Position numbers and translations under genes: made by a program. DNA of 64,000 nucleotides from Ostreiculturibacter nitratireducens (GTDB lineage: Bacteria > Pseudomonadota > Alphaproteobacteria > Rhodobacterales > Rhodobacteraceae), in the NCBI RefSeq assembly GCF_032670585.1, contig NZ_JAVQHL010000001.1, forward strand, positions 868,001-932,000, written 5' to 3'. The notes below the pieces were generated by a model. It saw nothing but the letters and a program-made list of their open reading frames with translations. It searched no databases and was not told the DNA's origin. Numbering within the stretch: the stretch's first letter is position 1; every line of letters begins with the position of its first letter. Shown piece by piece: positions 24,690-33,729 of the stretch.

Positions 24690-25673
24690 GTGTTCAATTT
24701 CAGCATCGGCCTGTCGTTCCGGGTAATGCGCCGGACCGCACCGTTCGTCCTGTTCCGGATTGCCGTCTATTTCGGGATCGCCGCCGCATATGTCGTCGTC
24801 GCCGGAACGGGGGCAGGCATCGGGTGGCTCGTGGGCGCGTTCGGAGACGAGGACTTCCGCACCGGCGCCATTCTCTGGGGCGGTGCGATCGGCTTCGGCG
24901 CGGTCGGCGGAATCCTGTACTTCTTGCGCGAATACATCCTCTACCTCGTCAAGGCGGGACACATCGCGGTCATGATCGAGGTGCTGGAGGACCGCCCCCT
25001 GCCCCGCGGCGAAAACCAGATCGAGTATGCCTGGGACATCCTGGCCGAGCGCTTCGGCGAGGTTTCGGTCCTCTTCGGCATCGACCAGATCGTCAAGGCC
25101 GTGCTTCGCGCGATCATCGGACTCGTCGGCGGGGCTGCGTCGCTTCTGCCGGTCCCGGCGCTCGGCGGCCTGATGCGGATCATCCACACCTTCCTGAAGA
25201 TCGTCGCCGGCCTCATGGACGAAGTGATCCTGGCCCACGCGATCAGAACAAGATCGGAGGACCCCTATTCCTCCGCGCGCGCCGCCCTTGTGCTTTACTC
25301 ACAGAACGCGCAGCCGATGATGGTCAACGCGGCCTGGCTCACGATCGTCTCCTGGGTGATCGCCCTCGCCGTGTTCTTCGTGATGCTGGCGCCAGCGGCC
25401 TTCGTCGTCTGGGTCCTTCCCGGCACATTTTCCACCGCCACCTTCGTCTTCGCGGTGCTTTTCGCCTGGGCCGTCAAGGCCGCGCTGATCGAACCCTTCG
25501 TCATCGCCTGCATGCTTCAGGCTTTCTTCAGCGTGACCGAGGGGCAGGTCCCAAAGTCCGACTGGATCGCCCGCCTCGGCCAGGCGTCGGCCAAGTTCCG
25601 CAAACTGTCTGAGGAGGCGTCGGGCTGGGCGTGGAAAGGATCGGACGCGGCAGATGGGCGAAGCCCGGACTGA
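24690..25673 (+). CDS. Multi-pass membrane protein of unknown function
   Basis: 327 aa from a GTG start with GAGG six bases upstream. Hydrophobic helices at roughly 19-50, 58-80, 124-145, 212-245 and 250-280, with a polar C-terminal tail. No known domain is recognised; similar proteins appear to be conserved in the Rhodobacteraceae. Transcribed alone, divergent from the DUF1194 gene with 204 bp between. Confidence 0.75.
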   Translation: MFNFSIGLSFRVMRRTAPFVLFRIAVYFGIAAAYVVVAGTGAGIGWLVGAFGDEDFRTGAILWGGAIGFGAVGGILYFLREYILYLVKAGHIAVMIEVLEDRPLPRGENQIEYAWDILAERFGEVSVLFGIDQIVKAVLRAIIGLVGGAASLLPVPALGGLMRIIHTFLKIVAGLMDEVILAHAIRTRSEDPYSSARAALVLYSQNAQPMMVNAAWLTIVSWVIALAVFFVMLAPAAFVVWVLPGTFSTATFVFAVLFAWAVKAALIEPFVIACMLQAFFSVTEGQVPKSDWIARLGQASAKFRKLSEEASGWAWKGSDAADGRSPD

Positions 25674-25782
25674 CCGTCAGGCCGGAAAAGCCGGAAGTTT
25701 CAGGCTCGTGCCGTTACCTGCGGCCTGCGAGGCCCAAATCTGTTGCGCGACTCCAGGGATTTGAGATACGAAACCGCCCATG

Positions 25783-25800
25783 ATGGAAAAAAAATTCCAT
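25783..25800. promoter_or_regulatory. AT-rich inverted repeat upstream of the PanB-like gene
   Basis: ATGGAA and TTCCAT (25783-25788, 25795-25800) are perfect arms around a six-A centre, 16 bp before the PanB-like ATG. Possible operator or 5'-UTR hairpin. The A-tract is unusual for this GC-rich region. Confidence 0.35.
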
Positions 25801-25816
25801 TTCTGGGGGGATTGGA

Positions 25817-26611
25817 ATGAGCCACACTCGCAAGACCGTCGCCGATATCCGGGCCCTGAAGGGGGTCCGCCAGATTTCGATGCTTTATGTCGAGACCCTC
25901 GACGAAGCGAGGGCCGCGGCGGCCGCCGGAATCGACATGCTGTCGATCATCGACCCGGTCTGGACGCCGGAAATGCGCGAGGCGGCGGGAGACTGCTTCG
26001 TTCAGGTTGGCCTGCTCTACGGAGAGCTTTGCACCTACGAAGACTACCTCCGGGCCGCGCACCGCGCCATCCGGATCGGCGGCGACTGCGTCTACTGCGC
26101 GGCCTCGCTGGACACGATCCGGAAGCTGGCCGCCGAGGGGATCCCGGTCGTCAGCCACGTGGGCCTCATCCCTTCGAAGGCGACCTGGACCGGCGGCTTC
26201 AAGGCCGTAGGCAAGACCGCCGACAGTGCGATGAGCGTTTTCGAACACGTGAAGGCGCTTGAAGCGGCGGGCGCGTTCGGAGCCGAGCTCGAGGTCGTGC
26301 CCGATCGCGTGGCGGCCGAGATCTCGAAGCGCACGAGCCTCGTCATGCTGGGCATGGGGGCCGGCCCCGGTGCCGATGCGCAATATCTGTTCGCCGAAGA
26401 CGTGCTCGGCTGCACCCGGGGTCACCGCCCGCGCCACGCGAAGGTCTACCGCGACTTCCAGGCCGAGTACGACCGGCTCCAGGCCGAACGGATCGCGGCC
26501 TTCAGCGAGTTCAACGCCGATGTCGCGTCAGGCGCCTACCCGGAACAGGGCCACGTCGTGCCCATCGCCGATCACGAATTCGAAGCGTTCATGAGGCGGC
26601 TCCCTGACTGA
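25817..26611 (+). CDS. PanB-like protein with altered active site
   Basis: 264 aa with the length and (beta/alpha)8 pattern of ketopantoate hydroxymethyltransferase; GGGG precedes the ATG. An ungapped alignment by eye to E. coli PanB keeps D45 (D46 here), H136 (H114, SHVGL) and E181 (E159, LEVVP). It replaces the Mg ligands D84 and E114 by G65 and A95, and K112 by Y93. The normal reaction (hydroxymethyl transfer from methylene-THF to ketoisovalerate) is therefore doubtful. No panC lies nearby; the gene instead abuts the amino-sugar genes and overlaps nagA convergently by 23 bp. An aldolase or lyase of the wider PEP-mutase/PanB superfamily is possible. Confidence 0.75.
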   Translation: MSHTRKTVADIRALKGVRQISMLYVETLDEARAAAAAGIDMLSIIDPVWTPEMREAAGDCFVQVGLLYGELCTYEDYLRAAHRAIRIGGDCVYCAASLDTIRKLAAEGIPVVSHVGLIPSKATWTGGFKAVGKTADSAMSVFEHVKALEAAGAFGAELEVVPDRVAAEISKRTSLVMLGMGAGPGADAQYLFAEDVLGCTRGHRPRHAKVYRDFQAEYDRLQAERIAAFSEFNADVASGAYPEQGHVVPIADHEFEAFMRRLPD

Positions 26612-27782
26612 TTGGGACCGGCGACAAAGACACCGAGACGCCGCGGCGCCACACGGCGGCGAGATTCAGTTCTCCGTCGAGATGGACGATATCTGCGGGG
26701 CGGCCGGGCTCGATCGCCCCGAAGCGGTCCGAGAGCCCGCCGACGCGGGCCGGGATGCGCGTGGCCATCGCGAGCGCGCGCGTCACGGCGACACCGGCCT
26801 CCCGCGTCAGCACGCGGAGAGATCGCGCCATGTCCACATGCGCGCCGGCGAGCGTGCCGTCCGACAGGGTCAGGCGCCCTGCCTCGCGCCGGATGACGCG
26901 GCCGTTCAGCGTGAACTCCGAAAGCTCGGATCCGGCAGTCGCCATTGCATCGGTCACGAGGAAGATCTCTCCCGGTCCCGCCTTGGCGCGCAGGGCGGCC
27001 GCCATGGCCGCGGGATGCACGTGGAAGCCATCCGCGATCAGCCCCGCGTCAAGCGCGGGCGAGGCCAGCGCCGCGCCGACGAGGCCGGGTTCCCGATGGC
27101 CAAGACCGCTCATCGCGTTGAACAGGTGCGTGACCATCCGCGCGCCATGCGCCGCAGCCGTCCGCGCGGCGTCGAAACCGGTGTCGCTGTGCCCCAGCGA
27201 CACGAGGACACCCGCCGAGGCGAGCGCCGCCATCTGACCGCCTGTTACGGACTCGGGCGCAACGGTCACCAGAAGGCGCGGCAGCCGGCTTGCCGCCCCA
27301 ACCAGAAATTCCAGATCATCGTCTGACATTGGCCGGATCAGCGACGCGTCATGCGCCCCCTTCCTCGAAACCGACAGGTGCGGCCCCTCGAGGTGCAGGC
27401 CCGCGATCCCCGGCACTTCCTGCGCCACGGCCTCGGCCACGGCATCCACCGCCGCGCTCCGATGCTCCGACGTATCGGTGATGAGCGTCGGGAACAGGGC
27501 GACGGTCCCCAGCCCGGCATGAGCCTCCGCCATCCGGCGCAGGGTGCCCACTTCGGGGGCGTCGTTGAACATCACGCCGCCGCCGCCATTCACCTGAAGG
27601 TCGACGAAGCCCGGGGCCAATATTCCCCCTGGAAGACGTTCCACCTCGACGTCGGCGGGCAGTTCCGCCTCCGGCACGATCGCCTCGACGACACCGCCGA
27701 TCACGTAGAGAGCCCGGCCCGTCAGAATTCGCCTTCCATCGAAGATCCTGGCCCCGGCAAAGGCTATGCGCCCCGAATTCAT
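26589..27782 (-). CDS. nagA: N-acetylglucosamine-6-phosphate deacetylase
   Basis: 397 aa, amidohydrolase. Removes acetate from GlcNAc-6-P. Motifs: GFVDLQVNGGGG, the metal-ligand Glu in GLHLEGPHLS, His in SLGHSD and VTHLFNAMS, and the catalytic Asp in FLVTDAMATAG. Its ATG overlaps the stop of the SIS-domain deaminase gene (ATGA). It is the last gene of the kinase-regulator-deaminase-deacetylase operon, so GlcNAc-6-P formed by the kinase or by MurQ can reach fructose-6-P. Confidence 0.96.
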   Translation of the reverse strand: MNSGRIAFAGARIFDGRRILTGRALYVIGGVVEAIVPEAELPADVEVERLPGGILAPGFVDLQVNGGGGVMFNDAPEVGTLRRMAEAHAGLGTVALFPTLITDTSEHRSAAVDAVAEAVAQEVPGIAGLHLEGPHLSVSRKGAHDASLIRPMSDDDLEFLVGAASRLPRLLVTVAPESVTGGQMAALASAGVLVSLGHSDTGFDAARTAAAHGARMVTHLFNAMSGLGHREPGLVGAALASPALDAGLIADGFHVHPAAMAAALRAKAGPGEIFLVTDAMATAGSELSEFTLNGRVIRREAGRLTLSDGTLAGAHVDMARSLRVLTREAGVAVTRALAMATRIPARVGGLSDRFGAIEPGRPADIVHLDGELNLAAVWRRGVSVSLSPVPISQGAAS

Positions 27783-28810
27783 ACGGTCTCCGTCACTTTC
27801 CTGAGGTGCCTCGGCACGTCGGGGTCAATGCCGCGCTCGGCCGCGACCCGTTCGACGAAGGCATAGAACGACACGATCAGCGCAAGCGGATCCATGAGCC
27901 AGTGGCCGGTGCGCACATGAGCGACACGCTGGGCCGCCTTCGCCTGGTCCGAAGTCACGAAGACACGCCCCCCTTTCGCGGCGATCTCGTCGGCGATGCC
28001 CGACACCGCTTCCTCTGCCGCGTCGCCGGCGGCGAAGCAAAGGACGGGGAAGCCCGCCTCCACGATTGAGACCGGCCCGTGCAGCACCTCGGCCGACGAA
28101 TAGCTCTCCGCGTGGATGCGGCAGGTCTCCTTGAACTTCAGCGCGGCTTCGCCCGACATCGCGAAACCGGGACCGCGGCCAAGCGTGTAGAGCGAATCCT
28201 GCCCCGACAACGCCTCCCGGATTTCCGGCCAGTCGATTTCCACGGCGGCCGAAAGCGCGGAGGGAAGCTCGCGCAGCGCCGCCAGAAGAGCGGCGTCCCC
28301 CTTCACCTCGGCCAGGATGGCGAGCCCCGCGACGGCGGAGGTCACGAAGGTCTTCGTCGCCGCCACCGAAAGCTCCGGCCCCGCATGGATCGGGACGGTC
28401 AGGTCCGCTGTGTCAGCCAAGGGCGACGCGGCGTCGTTGGTGATCGCCACCGTCAGCGCGCCGCCGTCGCGCGCCGCCTTCGTCATCGCGATGATGTCGG
28501 GACTGCGCCCGGACTGCGACACAGACAGGCACGCGCTCCCCCCGAGGCGCAGGGGCGCCCGGTAGACAGAGGCGACCGAGGGCCCGAGCGACGCGACGGG
28601 CAGGCCCAGGAGGATTTCGTAAGCGTACTTGAGGTACGTGCAGGCATGATCCGATGACCCGCGCGCGACCGTGCAGACATAGGCGGGATCGGCCTTCCGA
28701 AGGGCCTCGGCGGCGGCCCGCAAATCGCCACCGCCATCCCGAAGAAGACGTTCGACCGCCTCGGGAATCTCCTCGATCTCCTGCCGCATCAGGCTTGGCG
28801 CTTCACTCAT
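27779..28810 (-). CDS. SIS-domain glucosamine-6-phosphate deaminase (NagB-II type)
   Basis: 343 aa with two sugar-isomerase (SIS) domains: CTVARGSSDHACTYLKY near residue 50 and LSVSQSGRSPDI near 100 in the first, YTLGRGPGFAMSGEAALKFK in the second. This is the GlmS isomerase half without the glutaminase domain. In GlcNAc operons of this group the protein acts as GlcN-6-P deaminase in place of NagB. Overlaps both neighbours by ATGA. Confidence 0.9.
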   Translation of the reverse strand: MSEAPSLMRQEIEEIPEAVERLLRDGGGDLRAAAEALRKADPAYVCTVARGSSDHACTYLKYAYEILLGLPVASLGPSVASVYRAPLRLGGSACLSVSQSGRSPDIIAMTKAARDGGALTVAITNDAASPLADTADLTVPIHAGPELSVAATKTFVTSAVAGLAILAEVKGDAALLAALRELPSALSAAVEIDWPEIREALSGQDSLYTLGRGPGFAMSGEAALKFKETCRIHAESYSSAEVLHGPVSIVEAGFPVLCFAAGDAAEEAVSGIADEIAAKGGRVFVTSDQAKAAQRVAHVRTGHWLMDPLALIVSFYAFVERVAAERGIDPDVPRHLRKVTETV

Positions 28811-29565
28811 GATGCTTTCTCCGTCAGGCGCAATTCCGCCACGAAATCATAGGCATCGCCGCGATAGATCGACCGTGTAAACTCCACCGCCCGGCCGCTG
28901 GGCAGGTAGGAGGTCCGTTCGATCCTGAGGCCCGCCGCCTGGGCCGGAAGGTCCAGAAGCTCCGCCTCGCTCGCGGCCAGGCTTATCGCCGATATCTTCT
29001 GCACCGCCCGCACGGGGCGCAGGCCCACCGCCTGAAGGGTATCGTAGAGCGAGGTGTTCACGCGGCCGGGCTCGGGAAGGACATCCGGCGGCAACGCCGC
29101 ACGTTCGATCGCCATCGGCCGGCCGCCGGCCAGCCGCAGCCGCGCAAGCCGTGCCACCTGATCTCCGGCACCAAGGCCCAAGGCCAGAACCTCCTCCGGC
29201 GATGGCACGAAATGGCCCCGCTCCAGCCAGCGCACTTCCGCCCTGAGGCCGCGCCGCGCCATGTCCTCGGTGAAGGATGTCAGCCGCGACAAGGACTGTT
29301 CGACACGCATCGGCGCGACGTAGGAACCCGATCCCTGCCGCTGCACCACGACGCCGCGCGCCGCGAGATCCTGCATGGCCTTCCGCACCGTCACGCGCGA
29401 CAGTTCGGTCAGCGCCGCGATCTCGCGTTCGGGCGGCAGCGGCGTGTCAGGGGCGAAGAAACCGCTCCTGATCCCCGCCTCGATCCGCTTTCGAAGCTGC
29501 ACGTAGAGGGGCCCGCCCTCGGGATCGAGCCATCCCGACGGCGCGAGATAGTCGGCCACGCTCAT
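28807..29565 (-). CDS. GntR/HutC-family regulator of amino-sugar use (NagR-like)
   Basis: 252 aa. N-terminal winged helix (about 18-85; PLPPEREIAALTELSRVTVR) and a C-terminal UTRA ligand domain (LTEDMARRG-like SFTEDMARRGL, then RIERTSYLPSGRAVEFT, SIYRGDAYDF). UTRA regulators of GlcNAc operons bind GlcNAc-6-P or GlcN-6-P. Embedded in the operon it likely controls; the candidate operators are the paired ATACCT/AGGTAT half-sites at 30450 and 30530. Confidence 0.9.
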   Translation of the reverse strand: MSVADYLAPSGWLDPEGGPLYVQLRKRIEAGIRSGFFAPDTPLPPEREIAALTELSRVTVRKAMQDLAARGVVVQRQGSGSYVAPMRVEQSLSRLTSFTEDMARRGLRAEVRWLERGHFVPSPEEVLALGLGAGDQVARLARLRLAGGRPMAIERAALPPDVLPEPGRVNTSLYDTLQAVGLRPVRAVQKISAISLAASEAELLDLPAQAAGLRIERTSYLPSGRAVEFTRSIYRGDAYDFVAELRLTEKAS

Positions 29566-30446
29566 GTCACGCCCTCGGGAATTCGCGCGGCGAGCGCGAG
29601 GGCCCCGTCAAGCGCGCTTCCCTTCGGGGGCACGAGGGACCTCTGCATGACCTGCGGCAGGAAAGGCGCATAGGCCGGGCCGAGGCCGCCCATCAGACAA
29701 AGCGGCTCGCCCTTGCGCCAGCCGAGAGAGGCGAGCCCCCTGACGATGTAGCCGGCGCCCTCCTCCATCAGCGCCTTCGCCAGCGGATCGCCCAGGACGG
29801 CCGCCGCTTCCACATGGCGCGCGAAATCCGCGAAATCCTTGGGCCGTGCGGATAGCGAGAAGGCGACGATGAGACTGGGATCCCGCCCGTGCGCGGCGAG
29901 GACGTCGCGGACAAGCTCCGTCTCCGCCGAGAAGCCGTCGACACAGAGCACGACCTCTTCCAGCAGCCGGCGCCCGATCCAGGCACCCGAAGCCTGATCG
30001 CCGATCACGAAACCCCATCCGCCGGCAAGCTTCTGCTGCCCGCCTTGCTGCCGCCCCAGGAAAGAACCCGTGCCGATCGCGGCAACGGCTCCGTTGCCAT
30101 CACCGAAGGCGCCGGCGAGTGTCGTGGGCCTGTCATCCGTCACCTGAGCCCGGCCGATGGGCAAAGCCGCGGCAACCCGCCCGGCAATCTCCTCGTTCAT
30201 CACCCCGGCAAGGCCCAGATGCGCCCGCGCCCGGACCAGCTCCGCCTGCGGAAGTCCCGCCTTCTCGCACAGCTGGCCCAACGCCTCCCGGATCGTCGCA
30301 ACGGCCTCGTCGAAGTTCGTGGAGACATTCGCCGCGCCGAGCGTCACCTCGTGGCGCGGCCCGTCCGGCCCAAGCCGCAGGGCCGCCCGACAGGAGGAGC
30401 CCCCGCCATCGACGCCGATCAGGTGCGGAAGAGATTCGTGCGACAT
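29562..30446 (-). CDS. BadF/BadG/BcrA/BcrD-type sugar kinase (GlcNAc kinase)
   Basis: 294 aa, ASKHA-fold kinase. Phosphate-1 loop GVDGGGSSCRAAL, GTGSFLGRQ and GWGFVIGDQASGAWIGR are the family's ATP/sugar signature. In this operon it most likely phosphorylates cytoplasmic GlcNAc (or MurNAc/GlcN) delivered by the ABC importer encoded opposite. First gene of the minus-strand operon; its ATG is four bases before a pair of ATACCT half-sites. Confidence 0.88.
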   Translation of the reverse strand: MSHESLPHLIGVDGGGSSCRAALRLGPDGPRHEVTLGAANVSTNFDEAVATIREALGQLCEKAGLPQAELVRARAHLGLAGVMNEEIAGRVAAALPIGRAQVTDDRPTTLAGAFGDGNGAVAAIGTGSFLGRQQGGQQKLAGGWGFVIGDQASGAWIGRRLLEEVVLCVDGFSAETELVRDVLAAHGRDPSLIVAFSLSARPKDFADFARHVEAAAVLGDPLAKALMEEGAGYIVRGLASLGWRKGEPLCLMGGLGPAYAPFLPQVMQRSLVPPKGSALDGALALAARIPEGVT

Positions 30447-30449
30447 GAA

Positions 30450-30466
30450 ATACCTTTATAATACCT
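30450..30466. promoter_or_regulatory. Paired ATACCT half-sites upstream of the kinase gene
   Basis: ATACCT at 30450-30455 and again at 30461-30466, spaced 11 bp (one helical turn), immediately before the kinase start. The same pair in reverse orientation occurs before murQ. Probable operator of the adjacent GntR/UTRA regulator. Confidence 0.6.
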
Positions 30467-30529
30467 CTTTTGTCGTGAATAGCGGCGACGGCCCAGCAAA
30501 ACAGATCAATCGAGAAAGCGTTCGACAAC

Positions 30530-30546
30530 AGGTATTAGATAGGTAT
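30530..30546. promoter_or_regulatory. Paired AGGTAT half-sites upstream of murQ
   Basis: AGGTAT at 30530-30535 and 30541-30546, again 11 bp apart, 29 bp before the murQ ATG. Mirror image of the pair at 30450-30466, giving a symmetric divergent control region. Confidence 0.6.
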
Positions 30547-30574
30547 CATCCCGAACGACCTTGGGAGGAACAGA

Positions 30575-31468
30575 ATGCCGCTGCCGGCGACTGAAGCCTT
30601 GCATCCGGACGCGAATGGCCTCGACACGCTCTCCGATCGGGAAGCGCTGGATCGCCTCCTTAGCGGGCAGGAGGCCGCTCTGGCTGCGGTGCGGGGCGCG
30701 CTTCCCGACATCGCAGCCGGCGCCGCCGTCATGGCCGAGGCCATCGCGCGGGGCCGACGGCTGGTCTACGGCGGCGCTGGGTCTTCGGCGCTCATGGCGA
30801 TGGCGGATGCAATGGAACTCCCGGGAACCTATGGCATCTCGCCCGAAAACCTCCTCGTCCTGATGGCCGGCGGAATGCCCGGCGCACCGCACCTGCCCGG
30901 ACATGTGGAGGACGACACGGCCGAGGCCCAGCGCGCAGCCCGATTGATCCGCGATGGGGATGCGCTCGTGGCCGTCAGCGCAAGCGGGTCCACGCCCTAC
31001 ACGGTCTCCCTGGCGCAAGCCGCGAGGGCGCGCGGAGCCCGCGTGATCGCATTGGCGAACAATGCCGGCGCGCCGCTGTTGGAAGGCGCAGAAGTGGCTA
31101 TACACGTCACGACGCCACCCGAACTGATCGCAGGATCGACCCGAATGGGGGCCGGCACCGCGCAGAAGGCCGCGCTCAATCTCATGTCCACTCTGATGGC
31201 TGTCCGGCTCGGCCATGTGCATGACGGCATGATGGTGAACGTCGTTGCCGATAATGAAAAACTCCGTGCACGGGCCATCAGGATCGTTGCTTCGATCGGC
31301 GATGTGTCGGAGGATGCAGCGGAAAAGGCGCTGCAAAGAGCCGACGGCGCGGTGAAGCCCGCCGCGCTCATTGCCTGTGGCGCGACCCCGGATCAGGCAG
31401 GCGCTCTCCTGTCAGAGACCGGCCAGAATCTCCGCGCGGCGCTTGCGCGACTCAGGCATCCGGCATGA
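30575..31468 (+). CDS. murQ: N-acetylmuramic acid 6-phosphate etherase
   Basis: 297 aa. GGGAGGAACAG precedes the ATG. SIS-fold lyase that splits MurNAc-6-P into GlcNAc-6-P and D-lactate. Conserved features: YGGAGSSALMAMADAMELPG with the Glu matching catalytic E83, HVEDD matching the E114 region, and GSTRMGAGTAQKAALNLMST. Some motif positions are diverged from E. coli (GSSAL instead of GTSGR). It opens the plus-strand operon with a sugar ABC importer and is divergent from the GlcNAc-P operon, so it links peptidoglycan-derived sugar to NagA. Confidence 0.85.
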   Translation: MPLPATEALHPDANGLDTLSDREALDRLLSGQEAALAAVRGALPDIAAGAAVMAEAIARGRRLVYGGAGSSALMAMADAMELPGTYGISPENLLVLMAGGMPGAPHLPGHVEDDTAEAQRAARLIRDGDALVAVSASGSTPYTVSLAQAARARGARVIALANNAGAPLLEGAEVAIHVTTPPELIAGSTRMGAGTAQKAALNLMSTLMAVRLGHVHDGMMVNVVADNEKLRARAIRIVASIGDVSEDAAEKALQRADGAVKPAALIACGATPDQAGALLSETGQNLRAALARLRHPA

Positions 31469-31503
31469 CCGGCAGGAAACGATGACAACAAGGGGAGACC
31501 AAG

Positions 31504-32760
31504 ATGAAACCCACCAAACTCGCGGCCCTCTTCCTCGCCACGACGGTTCTCACGACCGGCGCGGGCGCGGCCCAGGACGTGACCTTGACGATCGAAAGCT
31601 GGCGCAACGACGACCTGACGATCTGGCAGGACCAGATCATCCCCGCCTTCGAAGCCGAAAATCCCGGCATCAAGGTCGTGTTCGCGCCCTCCGCCCCTGC
31701 CGAGTACAACGCTGTCCTTAACTCCAAGCTGGAAGCGGGTACCGCGGGCGACCTCATCACCTGCCGGCCCTTCGATGCTTCACTGGCCCTCTTCCAGGCC
31801 GGGCGCCTCGCCGACCTCTCGGACCTTCCGGCGATGGAGAACTTCTCGCCCGTCGCGAAATCGGCCTGGCAGACGGATGATGGCGCCCAGACCTTCTGCG
31901 TGCCGATGGCCTCGGTGATCCACGGCTTCATCTACAACAAGGACGCGTTCGCGGAACTCGGGCTGTCGGTGCCCGCGACGGAGGCCGAATTCTTCGAGCT
32001 GCTGGACAAGATCAAGGCCGACGGCACCTACGTCCCGATGGCGATGGGCACGAACGACCAGTGGGAAGCGGCCACGATGGGCTACCAGAACATCGGCCCG
32101 AACTACTGGAAAGGCGAGGATGGCCGGCTTGCGCTCATCAAGGGCGAACAGAAGCTGACAGACGAGGGCTGGGTCGCCCCCTACCGGACTCTGGCGAAGT
32201 GGAAGGATTATCTCGGCGACGGGTTCGAGGCGCAGACCTATCCGGACAGCCAGAACATGTTCACACTCGGCCGCGCGGCGATCTATCCGGCAGGCTCGTG
32301 GGAGATCGCCGGCTTCAACGCCCAGGCCGATTTCGAGATGGGCGCCTTCCCGCCCCCGGTCGTGAATGCGGGCGACACCTGCTACATCTCGGACCACACC
32401 GACATCGCGATCGGCCTGAACGCCAAGTCGCCGAATGCCGAAGCCGCGAAGACCTTCCTGAACTGGGTCGGGTCGGCCGAGTTCGCGACACTCTACGCCA
32501 ACGCGCTTCCGGGCTTCTTCTCGCTCAACTCCGCGCCGGTGGAGATGCAGGACCCGCTGGCCCAGGAATTCGTGTCCTGGCGCGAGCAGTGTGAGTCGAC
32601 GATCCGCTCGACCTACCAGATCCTGTCGCGCGGCACGCCGAACCTCGAGAACGAGACCTGGAACGCCTCGGCGAACGTGATCCGTGGCACCGAAGCGCCA
32701 GAAGCCGCGGCCGCGCGTCTGCAGGAGGGCCTCGCCTCCTGGTACGCGCCGCAGCAGTAA
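31504..32760 (+). CDS. ABC sugar-binding protein (CUT1 type)
   Basis: 418 aa, family 1 extracellular solute-binding protein. Signal peptide MKPTKLAALFLATTVLTTGAG ending near GAAQ. VTLTIESWRNDDLTIWQDQI, then IIPAFEAENPGIKV is the usual N-terminal fold of CUT1 sugar binders. Probably binds GlcNAc, MurNAc or short cell-wall saccharides, from context. A stable hairpin separates it from the permease genes, which would allow higher expression of the binding protein. Confidence 0.92.
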   Translation: MKPTKLAALFLATTVLTTGAGAAQDVTLTIESWRNDDLTIWQDQIIPAFEAENPGIKVVFAPSAPAEYNAVLNSKLEAGTAGDLITCRPFDASLALFQAGRLADLSDLPAMENFSPVAKSAWQTDDGAQTFCVPMASVIHGFIYNKDAFAELGLSVPATEAEFFELLDKIKADGTYVPMAMGTNDQWEAATMGYQNIGPNYWKGEDGRLALIKGEQKLTDEGWVAPYRTLAKWKDYLGDGFEAQTYPDSQNMFTLGRAAIYPAGSWEIAGFNAQADFEMGAFPPPVVNAGDTCYISDHTDIAIGLNAKSPNAEAAKTFLNWVGSAEFATLYANALPGFFSLNSAPVEMQDPLAQEFVSWREQCESTIRSTYQILSRGTPNLENETWNASANVIRGTEAPEAAAARLQEGLASWYAPQQ

Positions 32761-32768
32761 CGAACAGG

Positions 32769-32794
32769 ACCCGGGCGGCTCAGGCCGCCCGGGT
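32769..32794 (+). terminator. Attenuator hairpin between binding-protein and permease genes
   Basis: ACCCGGGCGGC (32769-32779), loop TCAG, GCCGCCCGGGT (32784-32794): a perfect 11-bp stem followed by CTTTCC. Position after the binding-protein stop suggests partial termination or 3'-end protection. Confidence 0.7.
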
Positions 32795-32809
32795 CTTTCC
32801 GGCACCCAG

Positions 32810-33721
32810 ATGCGCTCGAGGATCAAGCCCCATGTGATCGTCTTCCTGGCACCGGCCGTCATCGTCTACACGACGGTGATGATCTTTCCGCTTTTCAACA
32901 CGTTGCGCCTTGCCCTTTACACATCGGGTGAAGAGGGACGCGTCTTTTCCGGGCTCCAGAACTTCCGGACGCTCTTCGGCGACCCGCGTTGGTCGGCCTC
33001 CTTCTGGAACGCGCTTGGCAACAACTTCTGGTTCTTCTTCATCCACATGGCGGTGCAGAATCCCATCGGCATCGCGCTCGCCGCGATCCTTTCCTCCCCA
33101 CGCCTGCGCTTCGCCGCCTTCTACCGTTCGGCGATCTTCATCCCGACGATCCTCTCTTTCGTGATCGTCGGTTTCGCCTGGAAACTCATCCTCTCTCCGA
33201 TCTGGGGCATCGCGCCGACGATGCTGGACTGGGTCGGGCTGAAGTCGCTCTACGCTCCCTGGCTCGGGCGCGAGGAGACGGCACTGACGACGCTCGCCCT
33301 CGTCTCGGTCTGGCAGTTCGTCGGCATCCCTATGATGCTGATCTACGCCGCGCTCCTGTCGATCCCGGAGGAAATCCTGGAGGCGGGAGAGATCGACGGG
33401 ATCACGGGCATGTCCGCCTTCTGGAAGATCAAGCTGCCGCTGATCCTGCCCTCTATCGGCATCATCTCGATCCTGACTTTCGTCGGCAACTTCAACGCCT
33501 TCGACCTGATCTACGCGGCCCAGGGCGCGCTTGCGGGACCGGACTTCTCGACCGACATCCTCGGAACGTTCCTCTACCGGACCTTCTTCGGCTTCCAGCT
33601 TCAGCTGGGCGACCCGCTGATGGGATCCGCCATCGCGACCGCAATGTTCGCGATCATCCTCATCGGCGTCTGCATCTACCTCTTCGGCATCCAGACGCGC
33701 CTCCGGCGCTACCAGTTCTGA
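32810..33721 (+). CDS. ABC sugar permease (MalF/UgpA-like)
   Basis: 303 aa with about six helices. Begins MRSRIKPHVIVFLAPAVIVY; EAA loop EEILEAGEIDGITGMSAFWKIKLPLI is well kept. First of two permeases forming the channel for the CUT1 importer. Ribosome binding site is weak; the hairpin upstream may influence expression. Confidence 0.92.
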   Translation: MRSRIKPHVIVFLAPAVIVYTTVMIFPLFNTLRLALYTSGEEGRVFSGLQNFRTLFGDPRWSASFWNALGNNFWFFFIHMAVQNPIGIALAAILSSPRLRFAAFYRSAIFIPTILSFVIVGFAWKLILSPIWGIAPTMLDWVGLKSLYAPWLGREETALTTLALVSVWQFVGIPMMLIYAALLSIPEEILEAGEIDGITGMSAFWKIKLPLILPSIGIISILTFVGNFNAFDLIYAAQGALAGPDFSTDILGTFLYRTFFGFQLQLGDPLMGSAIATAMFAIILIGVCIYLFGIQTRLRRYQF

Positions 33722-33729
33722 GGGGCAGC

